Positions 16,549 to 24,981 of a stretch of DNA of 64,000 bases are shown here, piece after piece. The notes under the pieces are model-generated. The model did no database searches. It was not told the DNA's origin and saw only the letters and a list, made by a program, of their open reading frames with translations. This DNA is from Methylobacter sp015476545 (GTDB lineage Bacteria; Pseudomonadota; Gammaproteobacteria; Methylococcales; Methylomonadaceae), in assembly GCF_052162025.1 (NCBI RefSeq), contig NZ_CP197401.1, positions 62,001 through 126,000 of the forward strand. The letters run 5' to 3'. Both the position numbers and the translations under genes were made by a program. How positions within the stretch are numbered: the stretch's first letter is position 1; each line of letters opens with the position of its first letter.

Positions 16549-16577
16549 AAAGTTTCAAACTCTATTGTATGTTTACA
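16549..16577 (-). mobile_element. Single Tn7-like terminal site bounding the restriction island on the right
   Basis: On the minus strand from 16577: TGTAAACAT, then ACAATAGAGTTTGAAAC (16568 down to 16552). The core differs at one of 17 bases from the first site of the end at 3832, and the 9-bp distance from TGT is identical. The orientation is inverted relative to that end, as needed for the other terminus of the same element. No further copies are visible in the preceding 150 bp, which is the 3' part of the YgjP-like gene. The 200 bp beyond (16578-16776) show no gene. Confidence 0.7.
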
Positions 16578-16776
16578 GCCGCCCGTTTATTTGACCATAT
16601 TTACATCCCAAGCATCTTCCCTGTAACTGATACGGGGAAGATGAAGTTTTTTCCATGAATGGCAAGCCTATCATTCATGTCTTCCTGCGAACAGGGCGCC
16701 GAATTAACAGTTACTTGCAGGTCGGGTTAGCCTGTCGAGCATAGGGGACATAACCTGTCAGCTCAGCTGCTAACGA

Positions 16777-17289
16777 TCAATTTGGCGCATCAGTTTTGCA
16801 GACTTCGCGCAGCCATCGCGATGTTTTTGAGTCAAATTGGACTTGATGCACGAGAACCTCTTGTCCCGGACGTTTAAGTAAGCAAAAATCCGCTGAGTAA
16901 GCATAAGTCTCGTATGGATGTTTTTCCATCGGCGCAATGATAGTTAGCCGATACACCTTGTCGGTAACTAGTGGTACGGCCGGCACCTTTGCTGGAAAAA
17001 CATCGGTCGTTTGACCATAGGGTATGCATTGGTCCGGCGTGAATGGAGGCATTTTCTTAAAATCAACGAGCCACATTTTTTCGCCCTGCTCATCTATAAC
17101 CTCTATCATTTCTAAATTCGCTTCTCCCGCACGGGTTTTTTCAGTGTTCGCAATGGAAAAGCAAGGAACATTGCCAATTTGTCGAACAATAGCCGGTCCA
17201 TCTTCCTTTCTAATCGGAGTACATCCACTGATCTGCGTAAAGTGCATTGCCACGACTATTAGATAGCAACATAGTTTTTCTATTGACAT
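16777..17289 (-). CDS. Putative periplasmic lipoprotein, candidate T6SS immunity protein
   Basis: 170 residues. A hydrophobic N-terminal segment ends in ISGC at about residue 23, a lipobox-like cysteine, so a lipid-anchored periplasmic protein is likely. The rest resembles the short lipoproteins often found next to type VI effectors. It begins 3 bp after the stop of the metallopeptidase gene, on the same strand. Position and export fit immunity against a periplasm-acting toxin; this is inference. The gene is an orphan, with no T6SS structural genes in the window. Confidence 0.65.
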   Translation of the reverse strand: MSIEKLCCYLIVVAMHFTQISGCTPIRKEDGPAIVRQIGNVPCFSIANTEKTRAGEANLEMIEVIDEQGEKMWLVDFKKMPPFTPDQCIPYGQTTDVFPAKVPAVPLVTDKVYRLTIIAPMEKHPYETYAYSADFCLLKRPGQEVLVHQVQFDSKTSRWLREVCKTDAPN

Positions 17290-17292
17290 ATC

Positions 17293-17955
17293 TTAAGGTA
17301 GATTTTTACGGTTTAATGGATTGATCAGGAAGTCCTTCAATGTTCTTTCATACTCTTTGACCGAGTATGTAACCGGAGGATTTGAACTCAGCTTATTCCT
17401 GACAATACCTGGATTATTGAGAAACTTTAACGCAAAGTAGTCTGCCAAAATGTCACCTTGAGCTTCCATATTGTAGTCGCAGAGCTTCATCTGAGCGTCA
17501 AGAATGTAGCTATAGTCCAATCCTGGACGGAACGCGCCCCTAATCCTAACCCAATACCCCAGTTGATGCTGCCATACGTGGGTCATCTCATGCATAAACC
17601 AGCGTTTCCCCCGATCGCCAGAAGTTGAGAAGTCCTCTTCAAAATCGTCGGGGAGAAAATACATCTCCCCATTAGGCGTCACTGCAGTGTTGGCATCTTG
17701 CAGCCCAAAAGGAAAGTAGCCTTCGTTATGGACCCGAACTTTAGCGTAGCTGATCGAATCCTTAAAGATGTTTTTCGCCATTTGTATTTCTCCCGGGGTC
17801 AATCCTCGAGAGCCATTTTTCGGGGTAATGTACAGACTATTTTGGGAGGTGAGCCCAATCGGACCAAGTGACGGCGACTGATGAAGGATGAGAGTGCCTT
17901 CATCTATTACTGGCTTATTGGTTGATCCACCCAGAGGACCACTATTTCCTGTCAT
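17293..17955 (-). CDS. Zinc metallopeptidase-like protein, candidate T6SS effector
   Basis: 220 residues, ATG 17955 with AGGAGAT upstream. The central MHEMTHVWQHQ is an HExxH zinc-peptidase motif, and DILADYFALKF could supply the third ligand. The protein has no signal peptide and starts with a loose glycine/proline-rich leader (MTGNSGPLGGSTNKPVIDEG). It resembles proteins annotated as Vgr-related. With the lipoprotein gene directly downstream it forms a plausible effector-immunity pair. The region 17956-18250 upstream holds no gene. Zincin fold is well supported; effector role is moderate. Confidence 0.7.
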   Translation of the reverse strand: MTGNSGPLGGSTNKPVIDEGTLILHQSPSLGPIGLTSQNSLYITPKNGSRGLTPGEIQMAKNIFKDSISYAKVRVHNEGYFPFGLQDANTAVTPNGEMYFLPDDFEEDFSTSGDRGKRWFMHEMTHVWQHQLGYWVRIRGAFRPGLDYSYILDAQMKLCDYNMEAQGDILADYFALKFLNNPGIVRNKLSSNPPVTYSVKEYERTLKDFLINPLNRKNLP

Positions 17956-18254
17956 GTTATCTCCTGATAATTCTGTGTAAGTTAAGCGTATCTAGCGTTT
18001 GGCTTATACCAGTTTTCCCGTTCCCAAGCTCCAGTTTGGGAATTAAAGCGAGCTGCTTTGTGGGAATCGATAAAACAACCAGAAACCAAGTCAAAAGCAG
18101 AGTAACGCGAGTAGCTACGAACCAATAGAAATCATCGACTACTCTGCGATTGTTTAATAAGGTTGTAGAAAACTAAAAAAGCCTGAATATTTTTCAGTAG
18201 TTTATACAACTTTTTCATAATTTTTCTTGCCCGACTTTAATTAAACATGGTAAC

Positions 18255-18854
18255 CCCCCGGCTATGCCGGGGGACTCTCAGAGGTTTGACCTATAAGGCG
18301 GTTACAACGATTCTCAGAAACTTGATCAATAGTTAAGAGAATCGAAATGAGAGAATATCAAAGTCTGAGCCATACAAAATGGAATTGCAAATATCATGTA
18401 GTGTTTATACCGAAGAGGAGACGGAAGCAGATATTCGGTGAATTACGTCGCCATTTAGGTGAAATATTTCATGAGCTGGCGAAGCAGAAGGGGTGTGAAA
18501 TAGTAGAAGGGCATTTGATGGCTGACCACGTCCACATGTGCCTTAGCATACCGCCGAAATACGCAGTTTCCAATGTAGTAGGGTTCATCAAAGGAAAGAG
18601 TGCGATTTCAATTGCCAGGAATTTTCGAGGGAAAACAAAAAAACTTTACGGATGAGAACTTCTGGGCGAGAGGTTACTTTGTATCAACGGTTGGCCTTGA
18701 TGAAGAGATGGTCCGAAATTACATCAAGGAGCAAGAGCGTGAAGAGGAACGCTACGAACAGTTAAGTCTTTGGAAAAATTGATCGCCTTTAGGCGATTCC
18801 TGAATTCGCCCCTTTGAGGGGCTAACAATAATAAGCCCCCGGCTTTGCCGGGGG
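18255..18854 (+). mobile_element. IS200-like element with terminal hairpins, transposase frameshifted
   Basis: The borders are two nearly identical hairpins, CCCCCGGCTATGCCGGGGG (18255-18273) and CCCCCGGCTTTGCCGGGGG (18836-18854), the subterminal hairpin type used by single-strand HUH transposases. Two more hairpins (ATCGCC/GGCGAT at 18781 and GCCCC/GGGGC at 18809) follow the transposase gene and look like its terminator. The exact ends are not definable because these elements make no target duplication. The transposase is broken. Confidence 0.75.
18347..18782 (+). pseudogene. IS200-type HUH transposase with frameshift
   Basis: The first frame (18347-18655) gives SLSHTKWNCKYHVVFIPKRR and the HUH metal-binding motif in ADHVHMCLS, and ends early after GKTKKLYG. 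The natural continuation, GKQKNFTDENFWARGYFVST, lies in the +1 frame up to 18782 and includes the expected catalytic tyrosine in VRNYIKEQE. The switch lies at a run of seven A near 18640, so one base has probably been gained there. The protein as encoded lacks the catalytic tyrosine. A sequencing slip in the A run is an alternative. Confidence 0.85.
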
Positions 18855-19069
18855 TGATTTAACTTTGGGAACAGTAAATCGAGACAATGATTTTAATGAT
18901 CAGGAATTAACTCGGAACAGGAGAAGTTTAATCATAGACATAATCAAGGAATAGGTTAATTGTTTGATGAAATCCTAATGTGTACAGCTGATACGGGAAA
19001 ACTAAATATTTGTCAGTGAGAGCAGGATTTCTTCTTGTCTTCCATATACAAGAATACTAACTCTGCCGT

Positions 19070-19753
19070 TCAAACCTCAGCCCACATGCGCAACAGATTA
19101 TGATAGCAACCGGTCAGGTTGACTGTCGGCGCGCTGTCGCCTTGCGTCTCGCGCAGTTCCAGTATGGCCATGTCCATTTCAAACAGCAGCCGCCGGCGTT
19201 CCGTTTCGCGCACCATGCTTTCCATCCAGAAGAACGAAGCCAGCCGAGCCCCGCGCGTGACCGGCTCGACGCGGTGCAGGCTGGAGCCAGGGTAGAGCAC
19301 CATATCACCGGCGGCCAGTTTTACGGCATGTGAGCCGTAAGTGTCTTCGATGACCAGTTCGCCGCCGTCGTAGTCATCCGGATCGCTCAGAAACAACGTT
19401 GCCGACAGATCGGTGCGCACGCGCTCGCCGGTCGCGGCGCAGATGCGCACTGCGTTGTCGATATGATTGCCGAAGGCGTTGACGGCGCCTTCGTAGCGGT
19501 TAAACAACGGCGGGAAGATGCGCCTGGGCAGCGCCGCGGACAGGAACAGCGCGTTCCTGTTCAGGTGCTCCAGCACGATGGCGCGGAGCGCATCGCTCTC
19601 AGGCGTATCTTCCGGCAGTTGCCGGTTGTTTTTCACCTGGGCCGACTGCGTGCCGGCCGTAATGCGGCCATCGGCCCAGGGCGCGGCCTCCAGAATCGTG
19701 CGGCATTTCGTCAATGCCTCGGCAGTCAGTACGTCGGGTATATGGATCAGCAT
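19070..19753 (-). CDS. piuC: Fe(II)/2-oxoglutarate-dependent hydroxylase, PiuC/YbiX type
   Basis: 227 residues. The double-stranded beta-helix iron site is seen as H and D in GNHIDNAVR (about residue 96) and H in SSLHRVEPV (about 158), with R in the following RGARLASFFW binding 2-oxoglutarate. This is the PKHD-type hydroxylase family whose members are iron-starvation induced and sit beside TonB siderophore receptors, as here. It is the last gene of the leftward iron cluster, separated from the PepSY gene by ~120 bp holding a repeat. Substrate unknown. Confidence 0.9.
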   Translation of the reverse strand: MLIHIPDVLTAEALTKCRTILEAAPWADGRITAGTQSAQVKNNRQLPEDTPESDALRAIVLEHLNRNALFLSAALPRRIFPPLFNRYEGAVNAFGNHIDNAVRICAATGERVRTDLSATLFLSDPDDYDGGELVIEDTYGSHAVKLAAGDMVLYPGSSLHRVEPVTRGARLASFFWMESMVRETERRRLLFEMDMAILELRETQGDSAPTVNLTGCYHNLLRMWAEV

Positions 19754-19827
19754 GAAGAATCTCCAGAGAATTCCTATTAACGATACGGTAAAGAATAACT
19801 TGCCTTTTTAAGGAATGTATTTGTGGG

Positions 19828-19865
19828 GGCGACTGCCAACAGTAGGCGCTCCAGGCGAAGTCGCC
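19828..19865. repeat. 38-bp repeat, left copy (inverted partner at 25664-25701)
   Basis: The block beginning GGCGACTGCCAACAGTAGGC and ending GAAGTCGCC is repeated in inverted orientation at 25664-25701 with two mismatches. The extended copy here (19823-19870) has GTGGGGGCGACT/AGTCGCCCCCAC at its edges, so it can also fold on itself. It lies between the PepSY and piuC genes. Confidence 0.85.
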
Positions 19866-19875
19866 CCCACACAAG

Positions 19876-20588
19876 CTAAAGCGCCTGCCAGGCAAATCCT
19901 ATGGCCAGGCTCAGGGAGCCCAATGCCAGCCCGACGGCGGCAAGCCGGCGGCCGTGCAGGCGGGTCCATAGCAGCGTGCCGGTCAGGCTCAGGACTATGA
20001 GTCCGCCGGCCAGGGTGTCGGCCAGCAAGACCCAGCCGACGCCCATGCCGGTGCCTTTATGTAGGTTGTTCAGCATCACCGGCAAATTGGCCTCGCTTTG
20101 CTTGACGCTGACGAAGGCATTGCCCTCCCAGTACTCGGCCTGTAGGGAGTGCTGCGGGCTGCGCACGGCAATCTGCCAGCTCGGCGGCTGCCGCACTTCA
20201 TTGCCGTTCCAGATGACGGTTTTGCCGGGCTCTCGGCGTATTCGGGCGTGCCCGGTGTCGATAGCCAAAGTCTGCCCCAGCCAGATTGCCATGGCCTTGG
20301 GATTGGCGGGCCTTGGCTCGGGCAACGGAAGCTGGATTTCTTTTTGCTCCATCTTGCCGAGGGGGATTTTCATGATCTCGCGGTGATTCATCAGAATGCC
20401 GGTCAATCCGAATAATAAGCCCAACGCCGCGCCCCACAGGCCGATCCAGGCGTGCGGCGCAGCCATTTCAGGAAGGCCCCGCGCGATAGCCGCCGCGGCA
20501 AAAAAAGATAGCCGCTGCTGGGTTTATGGTTTCTGACGGCGGCGGGCGGCGGCAGGGCATCGGATGAGGCATGCATGTTTTTCTTCAC
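19876..20588 (-). pseudogene. PepSY-associated transmembrane protein, apparent frameshift near N-terminus
   Basis: The frame from ATG 20588 runs MKKNMHASSDALPPP... to RGAFLKWLRRT and then leaves the family sequence. The next frame, from ATG 20466 to 19876, supplies PHAWIGLWGAALGLLFGLTG, a periplasmic PepSY-like part, and a last membrane helix (LLADTLAGGLIVLSLTGTLLW). In relatives ...LRRTHAWIGLWGA... is continuous. The junction CGCCGCACGCC fits loss of 4 bases from an ACGCACGC repeat. Such proteins often accompany siderophore receptors and may act in ferric reduction. Restart at 20466 would still give a 196-residue protein. A sequencing error is possible. Confidence 0.7.
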
Positions 20589-20660
20589 CTTAAGTTGAGT
20601 TGTTTAATGGATATTTCTCCCACGGGGGCTCAAAAATTACACTGGGATGTCATTTTGTCC

Positions 20661-22844
20661 TTAGTATTTGAGCCGCACCGACAACTGCCCCGAGACCGGC
20701 ACGCCGGGCAGGGCCGAGCGCGTCTGGCCGGATTCGTAGTACACCTTGTCGGTCAGGTTGAACACATTCAGCTGCACGTCGTAATGCTTCTGATGGTAGG
20801 CCAGCACGGCGTCGAGTCGCGCGTAGCCGGGCAGTTCGACTTCGTTGACGGTGTCGGTGTAGCGCTTCGTGGCGTAAAACACGCCGCCGCCGATCTCCCA
20901 GTTGTCGGTCAGATGGTAGCTGGTCCAGGCGACGCCGCTGTGCGCGGGCACGTTGACCGGCGTCATGCCCTGCAGCGACTTGGTCAGGCCGCTGACCGTG
21001 CCGACGGCGGTGCTGTTGGATTTCGTCACCTCGGCGTCGAGATAGGCGTAAGTCAAGGACACGTCCCAGCGCGGCAGGATTTCCCCGGCCAGGCCCAGCT
21101 CGAAGCCGTCGGTGCGCTGCTCGCCGGCCAGCACGGTCAGATTGGGATCGTTGGGGGCAGCCGTGCGGGCATTGGTTTTCTCCAGCCGGAACAGCGCGGC
21201 GGTCGCGGACAGGCGGCCATCGAACAGGTCGAACTTGCCGCCGATCTCGAAATTGCGGTTTTTCTCGGGCGGCAGGTTGGCCGTCGCGGCGCTGAGGCTG
21301 TAGCTTTCGGCCGACGGGTTGAAGGACGTGCCGTAGCTGAAGTAATAGGACTGGTTTTCGGTCGGCTGCCAGACAATGCCGCCGCGCGGGCTCCACTGGC
21401 GGTCGGTGCGGCTGAGGTCGTTGGCGTCGTTGAGCAGGTCGTCCTGTTCCGCCTCGAACACGTCGTAGCGCGCGCCGGCCAGCAGCTTCCATTGCGGCGA
21501 CAGTTCGAACTGGTCCAGCACGTAGCCCGCGTAAGTCTGGGTTTGCGTGATGCGGTTGGTGGCGAGCGTGCCGCTGAAATCATTGGCCCGCCCCGCGCCC
21601 ACCGTCGGCGTCAGCACCGGGTTGAAGAGGGAGACGGGGGCCACCCCGCTCGAGTTTTTCGACTTGAAGTCATAATCCTCCCAGCCGAATTCGGCGCCGA
21701 ACATCAGCGTGTTGTTGAAGCCGAACAGCGGTTTTTTGTAGACGAAGTCGGTCTGGTTGTAGATGTTTTCCTGTGTGTTCCGGCGCAGCGACTGGGTGCG
21801 CGCGACCGTGGAGTCCAGGCCATTGTCGGTAACCGCGCCGAACAGATGCGTGCGGTACTGGCGCTCGTAGCCGCCGTAGCGCACGGTGTTTTTCACCGAG
21901 AAATCCGAGTTGAAGCGGTGCGTCAGCGCGACCGTGCCGACGTTGACGTCGGTTTTCTGCAGGCGGTCGTCCTTGAAGCCGTAGAAGGTTTCGATGGGCG
22001 TGCCGGCTGGTTTGCCCTGGTATATCGGCACGCCGTAGTCGAACACGCTGTTCTCTTCCTGGTGCAGCAGATTCAGGGACAAATCGGTGTCCGGTGTGAG
22101 CCTGGCCATGAACGACGGCGCGATGCTCCAGCGGTCGGTGTAGTTGTAGTTGCGGAAGGAGCCCGCGTCCTGGTAGAGCACGTTGAGCCGGGCCGAGAGG
22201 TTCTTATAGGCGGTTTCGGCATCGAGCGTGGAGCGCTTGAAGTCGTACAGGCCGTAGGTGAACTCGCCCGTAGCATGGGTGCCGCCGGTCGGCTTCTTGG
22301 TCACCTGGTTGATCACGCCGCCGGTGGCGCCGCGCCCGAACAGGATGGAGGACGCGCCTTTCAGCACTTCGGCCCGGTCGATGAAGAACGTGTCGCGCGC
22401 ATACTGGCCGTTTTCCTTGGCGCCGTCGAGGTAGGTGTCGGAGTTGGCCGAGAAGCCGCGCAGGGTGATCGAGTCGCCGGTGCGCCCGCCCTCGCCGGCG
22501 GCGATGGTCAGGCCGCTGACGTTCTTGAGCGCATCGCGCAGGTTGAAGGCGTTCTGCGATTCGATCAGTTCCTTCTTGACCACGCTGACCGACTGCGGGA
22601 TGTCGCGAATCGCCATCTCGGTCTTGCTGCCCGTGGTCGAGGTGTCGGCCTTGTAGCCGCCGTCTTGTTGATCGCGGGCCGCCTTGACCTTGACGGCCGG
22701 CAGTTTGATTGCCTTGTCCGCGCCGGCGCGCGTTTCAACGGCCGGCTCGGCGGCCACCGCCATGCCGTTCAGCGCCGCCCCCAGCGGCAATAGCGCGCCT
22801 AGGCGCCATTTGGCGCCGGACGTTGTCGTTTTTTTTAAGGACAT
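20661..22844 (-). CDS. fiu: TonB-dependent siderophore receptor (Fiu-like, catecholate type)
   Basis: 727 residues with a signal peptide (cleavage near AVAAEP, residue 32). The plug domain includes IPQSVSVVKKELIESQ, the NVSGL/RGF elements and RAEVLKGASSILFGRGATGG. The beta-barrel ends in the terminal aromatic of SVRLKY. The sequence type matches catecholate siderophore receptors such as Fiu, in keeping with the PiuC and PepSY genes downstream. A GGGG ribosome site lies upstream of ATG 22844. It sits 69 bp after exbD in the Fur-controlled cluster. Symbol by similarity only; the exact siderophore cannot be told. Confidence 0.9.
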   Translation of the reverse strand: MSLKKTTTSGAKWRLGALLPLGAALNGMAVAAEPAVETRAGADKAIKLPAVKVKAARDQQDGGYKADTSTTGSKTEMAIRDIPQSVSVVKKELIESQNAFNLRDALKNVSGLTIAAGEGGRTGDSITLRGFSANSDTYLDGAKENGQYARDTFFIDRAEVLKGASSILFGRGATGGVINQVTKKPTGGTHATGEFTYGLYDFKRSTLDAETAYKNLSARLNVLYQDAGSFRNYNYTDRWSIAPSFMARLTPDTDLSLNLLHQEENSVFDYGVPIYQGKPAGTPIETFYGFKDDRLQKTDVNVGTVALTHRFNSDFSVKNTVRYGGYERQYRTHLFGAVTDNGLDSTVARTQSLRRNTQENIYNQTDFVYKKPLFGFNNTLMFGAEFGWEDYDFKSKNSSGVAPVSLFNPVLTPTVGAGRANDFSGTLATNRITQTQTYAGYVLDQFELSPQWKLLAGARYDVFEAEQDDLLNDANDLSRTDRQWSPRGGIVWQPTENQSYYFSYGTSFNPSAESYSLSAATANLPPEKNRNFEIGGKFDLFDGRLSATAALFRLEKTNARTAAPNDPNLTVLAGEQRTDGFELGLAGEILPRWDVSLTYAYLDAEVTKSNSTAVGTVSGLTKSLQGMTPVNVPAHSGVAWTSYHLTDNWEIGGGVFYATKRYTDTVNEVELPGYARLDAVLAYHQKHYDVQLNVFNLTDKVYYESGQTRSALPGVPVSGQLSVRLKY

Positions 22845-22913
22845 GATTTCCCCTTTATTTTTATTTGATAGCGTCTGGCTGCCTGGCGGGGAAAGCTGGG
22901 TGGCTGTGGTTCA

Positions 22914-23342
22914 TTAATGTGGATGGGATGGCTCGGGCTCGGAGACGAAACCGATGCGCGTGACGCCGGCCTTGGCCGCGTCGGCCAGGGCCTCGGCGAC
23001 GAAGCGGTACGGCACGGCCTGATCGGCGCGCACGTGCAGTTCCGGCTGCGGCGACTGTCGCGCGAGCTGCGCCAGCCGTTCGTTGAGCTGCTCGCGCGAG
23101 ACGGCCGCCTCATCCCAGAATAACTGCCCGTCGCCGTTGATGGACAGCGCGACATGCGCCGTTTCCGTCGCTTGCGGCTCGCTGCTGGCCTTCGGCAGGT
23201 CGATCTTGACCGCGTGGGTCATCAAGGGCGCCGTGATCATGAAGATGATCAGCAGCACCAGCATCACGTCGATCAGCGGCACCATGTTGATTTCCGCAAC
23301 CGGATGCTGGCTTTTGTTTTGGTCGAAGCTGCCGAAGGCCAT
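22914..23342 (-). CDS. exbD: ExbD/TolR biopolymer transport protein
   Basis: 142 residues from ATG 23342, sharing one base with the exbB stop (TGATG); a GTG one codon upstream is possible. A single membrane helix near the N-terminus contains the proton-channel aspartate in VPLIDVMLVLLIIFMITAPL. The periplasmic part follows (VKIDLPKASS). With ExbB it powers TonB for the receptor encoded next. Confidence 0.93.
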   Translation of the reverse strand: MAFGSFDQNKSQHPVAEINMVPLIDVMLVLLIIFMITAPLMTHAVKIDLPKASSEPQATETAHVALSINGDGQLFWDEAAVSREQLNERLAQLARQSPQPELHVRADQAVPYRFVAEALADAAKAGVTRIGFVSEPEPSHPH

Positions 23343-24073
23343 CACGCACCCCCTAAAACGACGGCCGCTGTCGGGCTGGCGGCCGGCTGCACGGCGATGG
23401 GCGCGCCGGTGGTCAGGAAAGCGAACAGGTCATGCGCGTAGGCGTCGAGCCGGGCCAGCACCAGGCGGTTGGCACGCGCGCAGGCGTTGTAGGCCAAAAC
23501 GGCCGGAATCGCCACGGCCAGGCCCAGGCCAGTCATGATCAGCGCCTCGCCCACGGGGCCGGCGATCTGGTCGAGCGTCGCAGCCCTGCCCTGCCCGATG
23601 CCGAGCAGGGCGTGGTAGACGCCCCAGACCGTGCCGAACAGACCGACGAACGGCGCGGTGCTGGCGATCGAGGCCAAGGCCGTCAGGCCCCATTCCAGGC
23701 GCGCGGTTTCCTCGTCGATCGCGCGGCGCATCGAGCGGGTCAGGAATTCCGAGGCGGAGCCGGCTTCGCGCAGGCGATGCGCGCCATGCGCGGTGTGATG
23801 CCGTGCCGCGGCGATGGCGTGCCAGGCCAGGTAGGCGAACGGCTCGCCCGGCGCGTGCCGGTTCAGATAACGAGCGACCTCATCCAGCGAGGCGGCGTCC
23901 CAGAAGGCTTTCAGGAATTGTGCCGAGCGCCGGCGCATCATGGCGCCTTGCCAGGCTTTGACGACGATGAAATACCAGCTGGCGACCGACATCGCGGCCA
24001 GCAAGGCAAAAAGCGTTTGCCCGACGCCGTCGCTCTGGGCCAGGAAATGAGTGAGATTGTCTTTGAAATCCAT
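23342..24073 (-). CDS. exbB: ExbB/TolQ/MotA-family proton channel protein
   Basis: 243 residues starting at ATG 24073, chosen for its AAGGA ribosome site; a longer frame starts at 24127. Three membrane helices are seen: LFALLAAMSVASWYFIVVKA, the segment around SIASTAPFVGLFGTVWGVYH, and GEALIMTGLGLAVAIPAVLA. The last two carry the conserved channel features of the family. It lies 4 bp after tonB and overlaps exbD, forming a tonB-exbB-exbD unit. Confidence 0.92.
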   Translation of the reverse strand: MDFKDNLTHFLAQSDGVGQTLFALLAAMSVASWYFIVVKAWQGAMMRRRSAQFLKAFWDAASLDEVARYLNRHAPGEPFAYLAWHAIAAARHHTAHGAHRLREAGSASEFLTRSMRRAIDEETARLEWGLTALASIASTAPFVGLFGTVWGVYHALLGIGQGRAATLDQIAGPVGEALIMTGLGLAVAIPAVLAYNACARANRLVLARLDAYAHDLFAFLTTGAPIAVQPAASPTAAVVLGGA

Positions 24074-24077
24074 GCGT

Positions 24078-24890
24078 TTATCCTTCAAGAGAAAATGAAA
24101 TGGGAACGACGACCCAGGCCGGCACAATCTGGCTGCCGCGGCGCGCGGGCACGAAGCGCCAGTGCTTGACCGTTTCCAGCGCCGCCTGGTCCAGGCGGCT
24201 GAAGCCGCTGGTTTTTTGCACGCTCAGTTGGGCGACCGTGCCGTCGGTGTTGATCATGGCGCGCAGCAGCACTTTGCCCTGTTCGCCCAGCCGGCGCGAG
24301 ATCCGGGGATAGGCCGGGGGCGGGTTGTCGAGGTAATCGGCGTTGAGGTGCGGCTGGATCAACGGCGCCGCTTCCGCCGGCGCGCTCTTGGCGGGCGCCG
24401 ATGTCGCGACGGGCGCCGGTTGCGGACTCGGCACCGTCGGCGTTTTGGGCGTTTCCGCCGTCTGCGCAACGGCTATTTCCGAGGCGCTGTCGGATGCGGA
24501 AATCAGCGGTTTCGGTTTGGCCGGCGCCGGCTTGCGCGGTTTTGCCTTGGGTTTGGCGGCCGGTTTTGGCTTTTTTTGCGGTTTCGGCGGCTCGGCGCGG
24601 GGCTTTGGCGATGCAATCCAGGCGACCTGAATGGGCGTTGGCGGCGTGACAGGTGCCGGCTTTTCGAACGCCGGCGCCGCCGCAAGCCAGATCAAGTGAA
24701 GCGCGAGCGCGGCGCCAAGGCCGATCGCGCCTTCGCTCCGGCGGCATGCCGGCAGTTTCGGCAGGCGTTGGCTGAATGGATTATTGAACGGCATGGGTTC
24801 ATTGTCGGCGCGCAACTGGGCGCAAGCCGATGTCTCTGCCCTGGCCGGAGATTCCGGGAAATGGATGATTTTTTTAGCCTGTGCCGACAT
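24078..24890 (-). CDS. tonB: TonB energy-transducing protein
   Basis: 270 residues from ATG 24890, which has GAGG upstream; M33 is an alternative without a ribosome site. A membrane helix (GLGAALALHLIWLAAAPAF) is preceded by a basic cytoplasmic leader. A long proline/lysine-rich linker follows (PKPQKKPKPAAKPKAKP). The C-terminal TonB fold includes YPRISRRLGEQGKVLLRAMI and ALETVKHWRFVPAR. It probably serves the receptor of this locus. Its low-complexity linker makes opposite-strand frames look open; those are not genes. Confidence 0.93.
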   Translation of the reverse strand: MSAQAKKIIHFPESPARAETSACAQLRADNEPMPFNNPFSQRLPKLPACRRSEGAIGLGAALALHLIWLAAAPAFEKPAPVTPPTPIQVAWIASPKPRAEPPKPQKKPKPAAKPKAKPRKPAPAKPKPLISASDSASEIAVAQTAETPKTPTVPSPQPAPVATSAPAKSAPAEAAPLIQPHLNADYLDNPPPAYPRISRRLGEQGKVLLRAMINTDGTVAQLSVQKTSGFSRLDQAALETVKHWRFVPARRGSQIVPAWVVVPISFSLEG

Positions 24891-24981
24891 AGCGTGCCTC
24901 GCGATTGGTAAAAAGGCTGGCTGGCTTCCTGGCCCGGCAGGGCAGGATGGCTGGCTATGCCGCTGGTTGGAGCGGGTATGG

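Larger units (their letters stand above)
3832..16577. mobile_element. Putative transposase-less Tn7-like cargo island carrying a type I restriction system
   Basis: The 12.7-kb stretch is bounded by inverted copies of one site type. The left bound is TGTGGACGA + ACAATAAAGTTTGAAAC at 3832. The right bound, on the minus strand, is TGTAAACAT + ACAATAGAGTTTGAAAC from 16577. The core sites agree at 16 of 17 bases and both sit 9 bp from a TGT terminus. Everything between belongs to a single restriction-modification operon. There is no tnsABCDE gene, only one site at the right bound, and no matching 5-bp duplication, so the island is either decayed or was mobilised in trans. The boundary sites are direct observation; the mobility is inference. 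Confidence 0.65.

Noticed and set aside
16578..16582. Target duplication for the restriction island
   Set aside because: GCCGC does not match CCTGT at the left bound, so no duplication can be claimed.
16610..19000. CTGATACGGGGAA at 16621 and CTGATACGGGAA at 18987 as island boundary repeats
   Set aside because: The shared run is short, the flanks differ, and no end sites of a mobile element adjoin them.
20571..22793. 740-residue plus-strand open frame
   Set aside because: It is antisense to the TonB receptor gene, which has signal peptide, plug and barrel motifs; the opposite frame is open because of high GC and codon bias.
24162..24911. 249-residue arginine-rich frame opposite tonB
   Set aside because: It is the complement of the proline/lysine-rich TonB linker and shows no domain.
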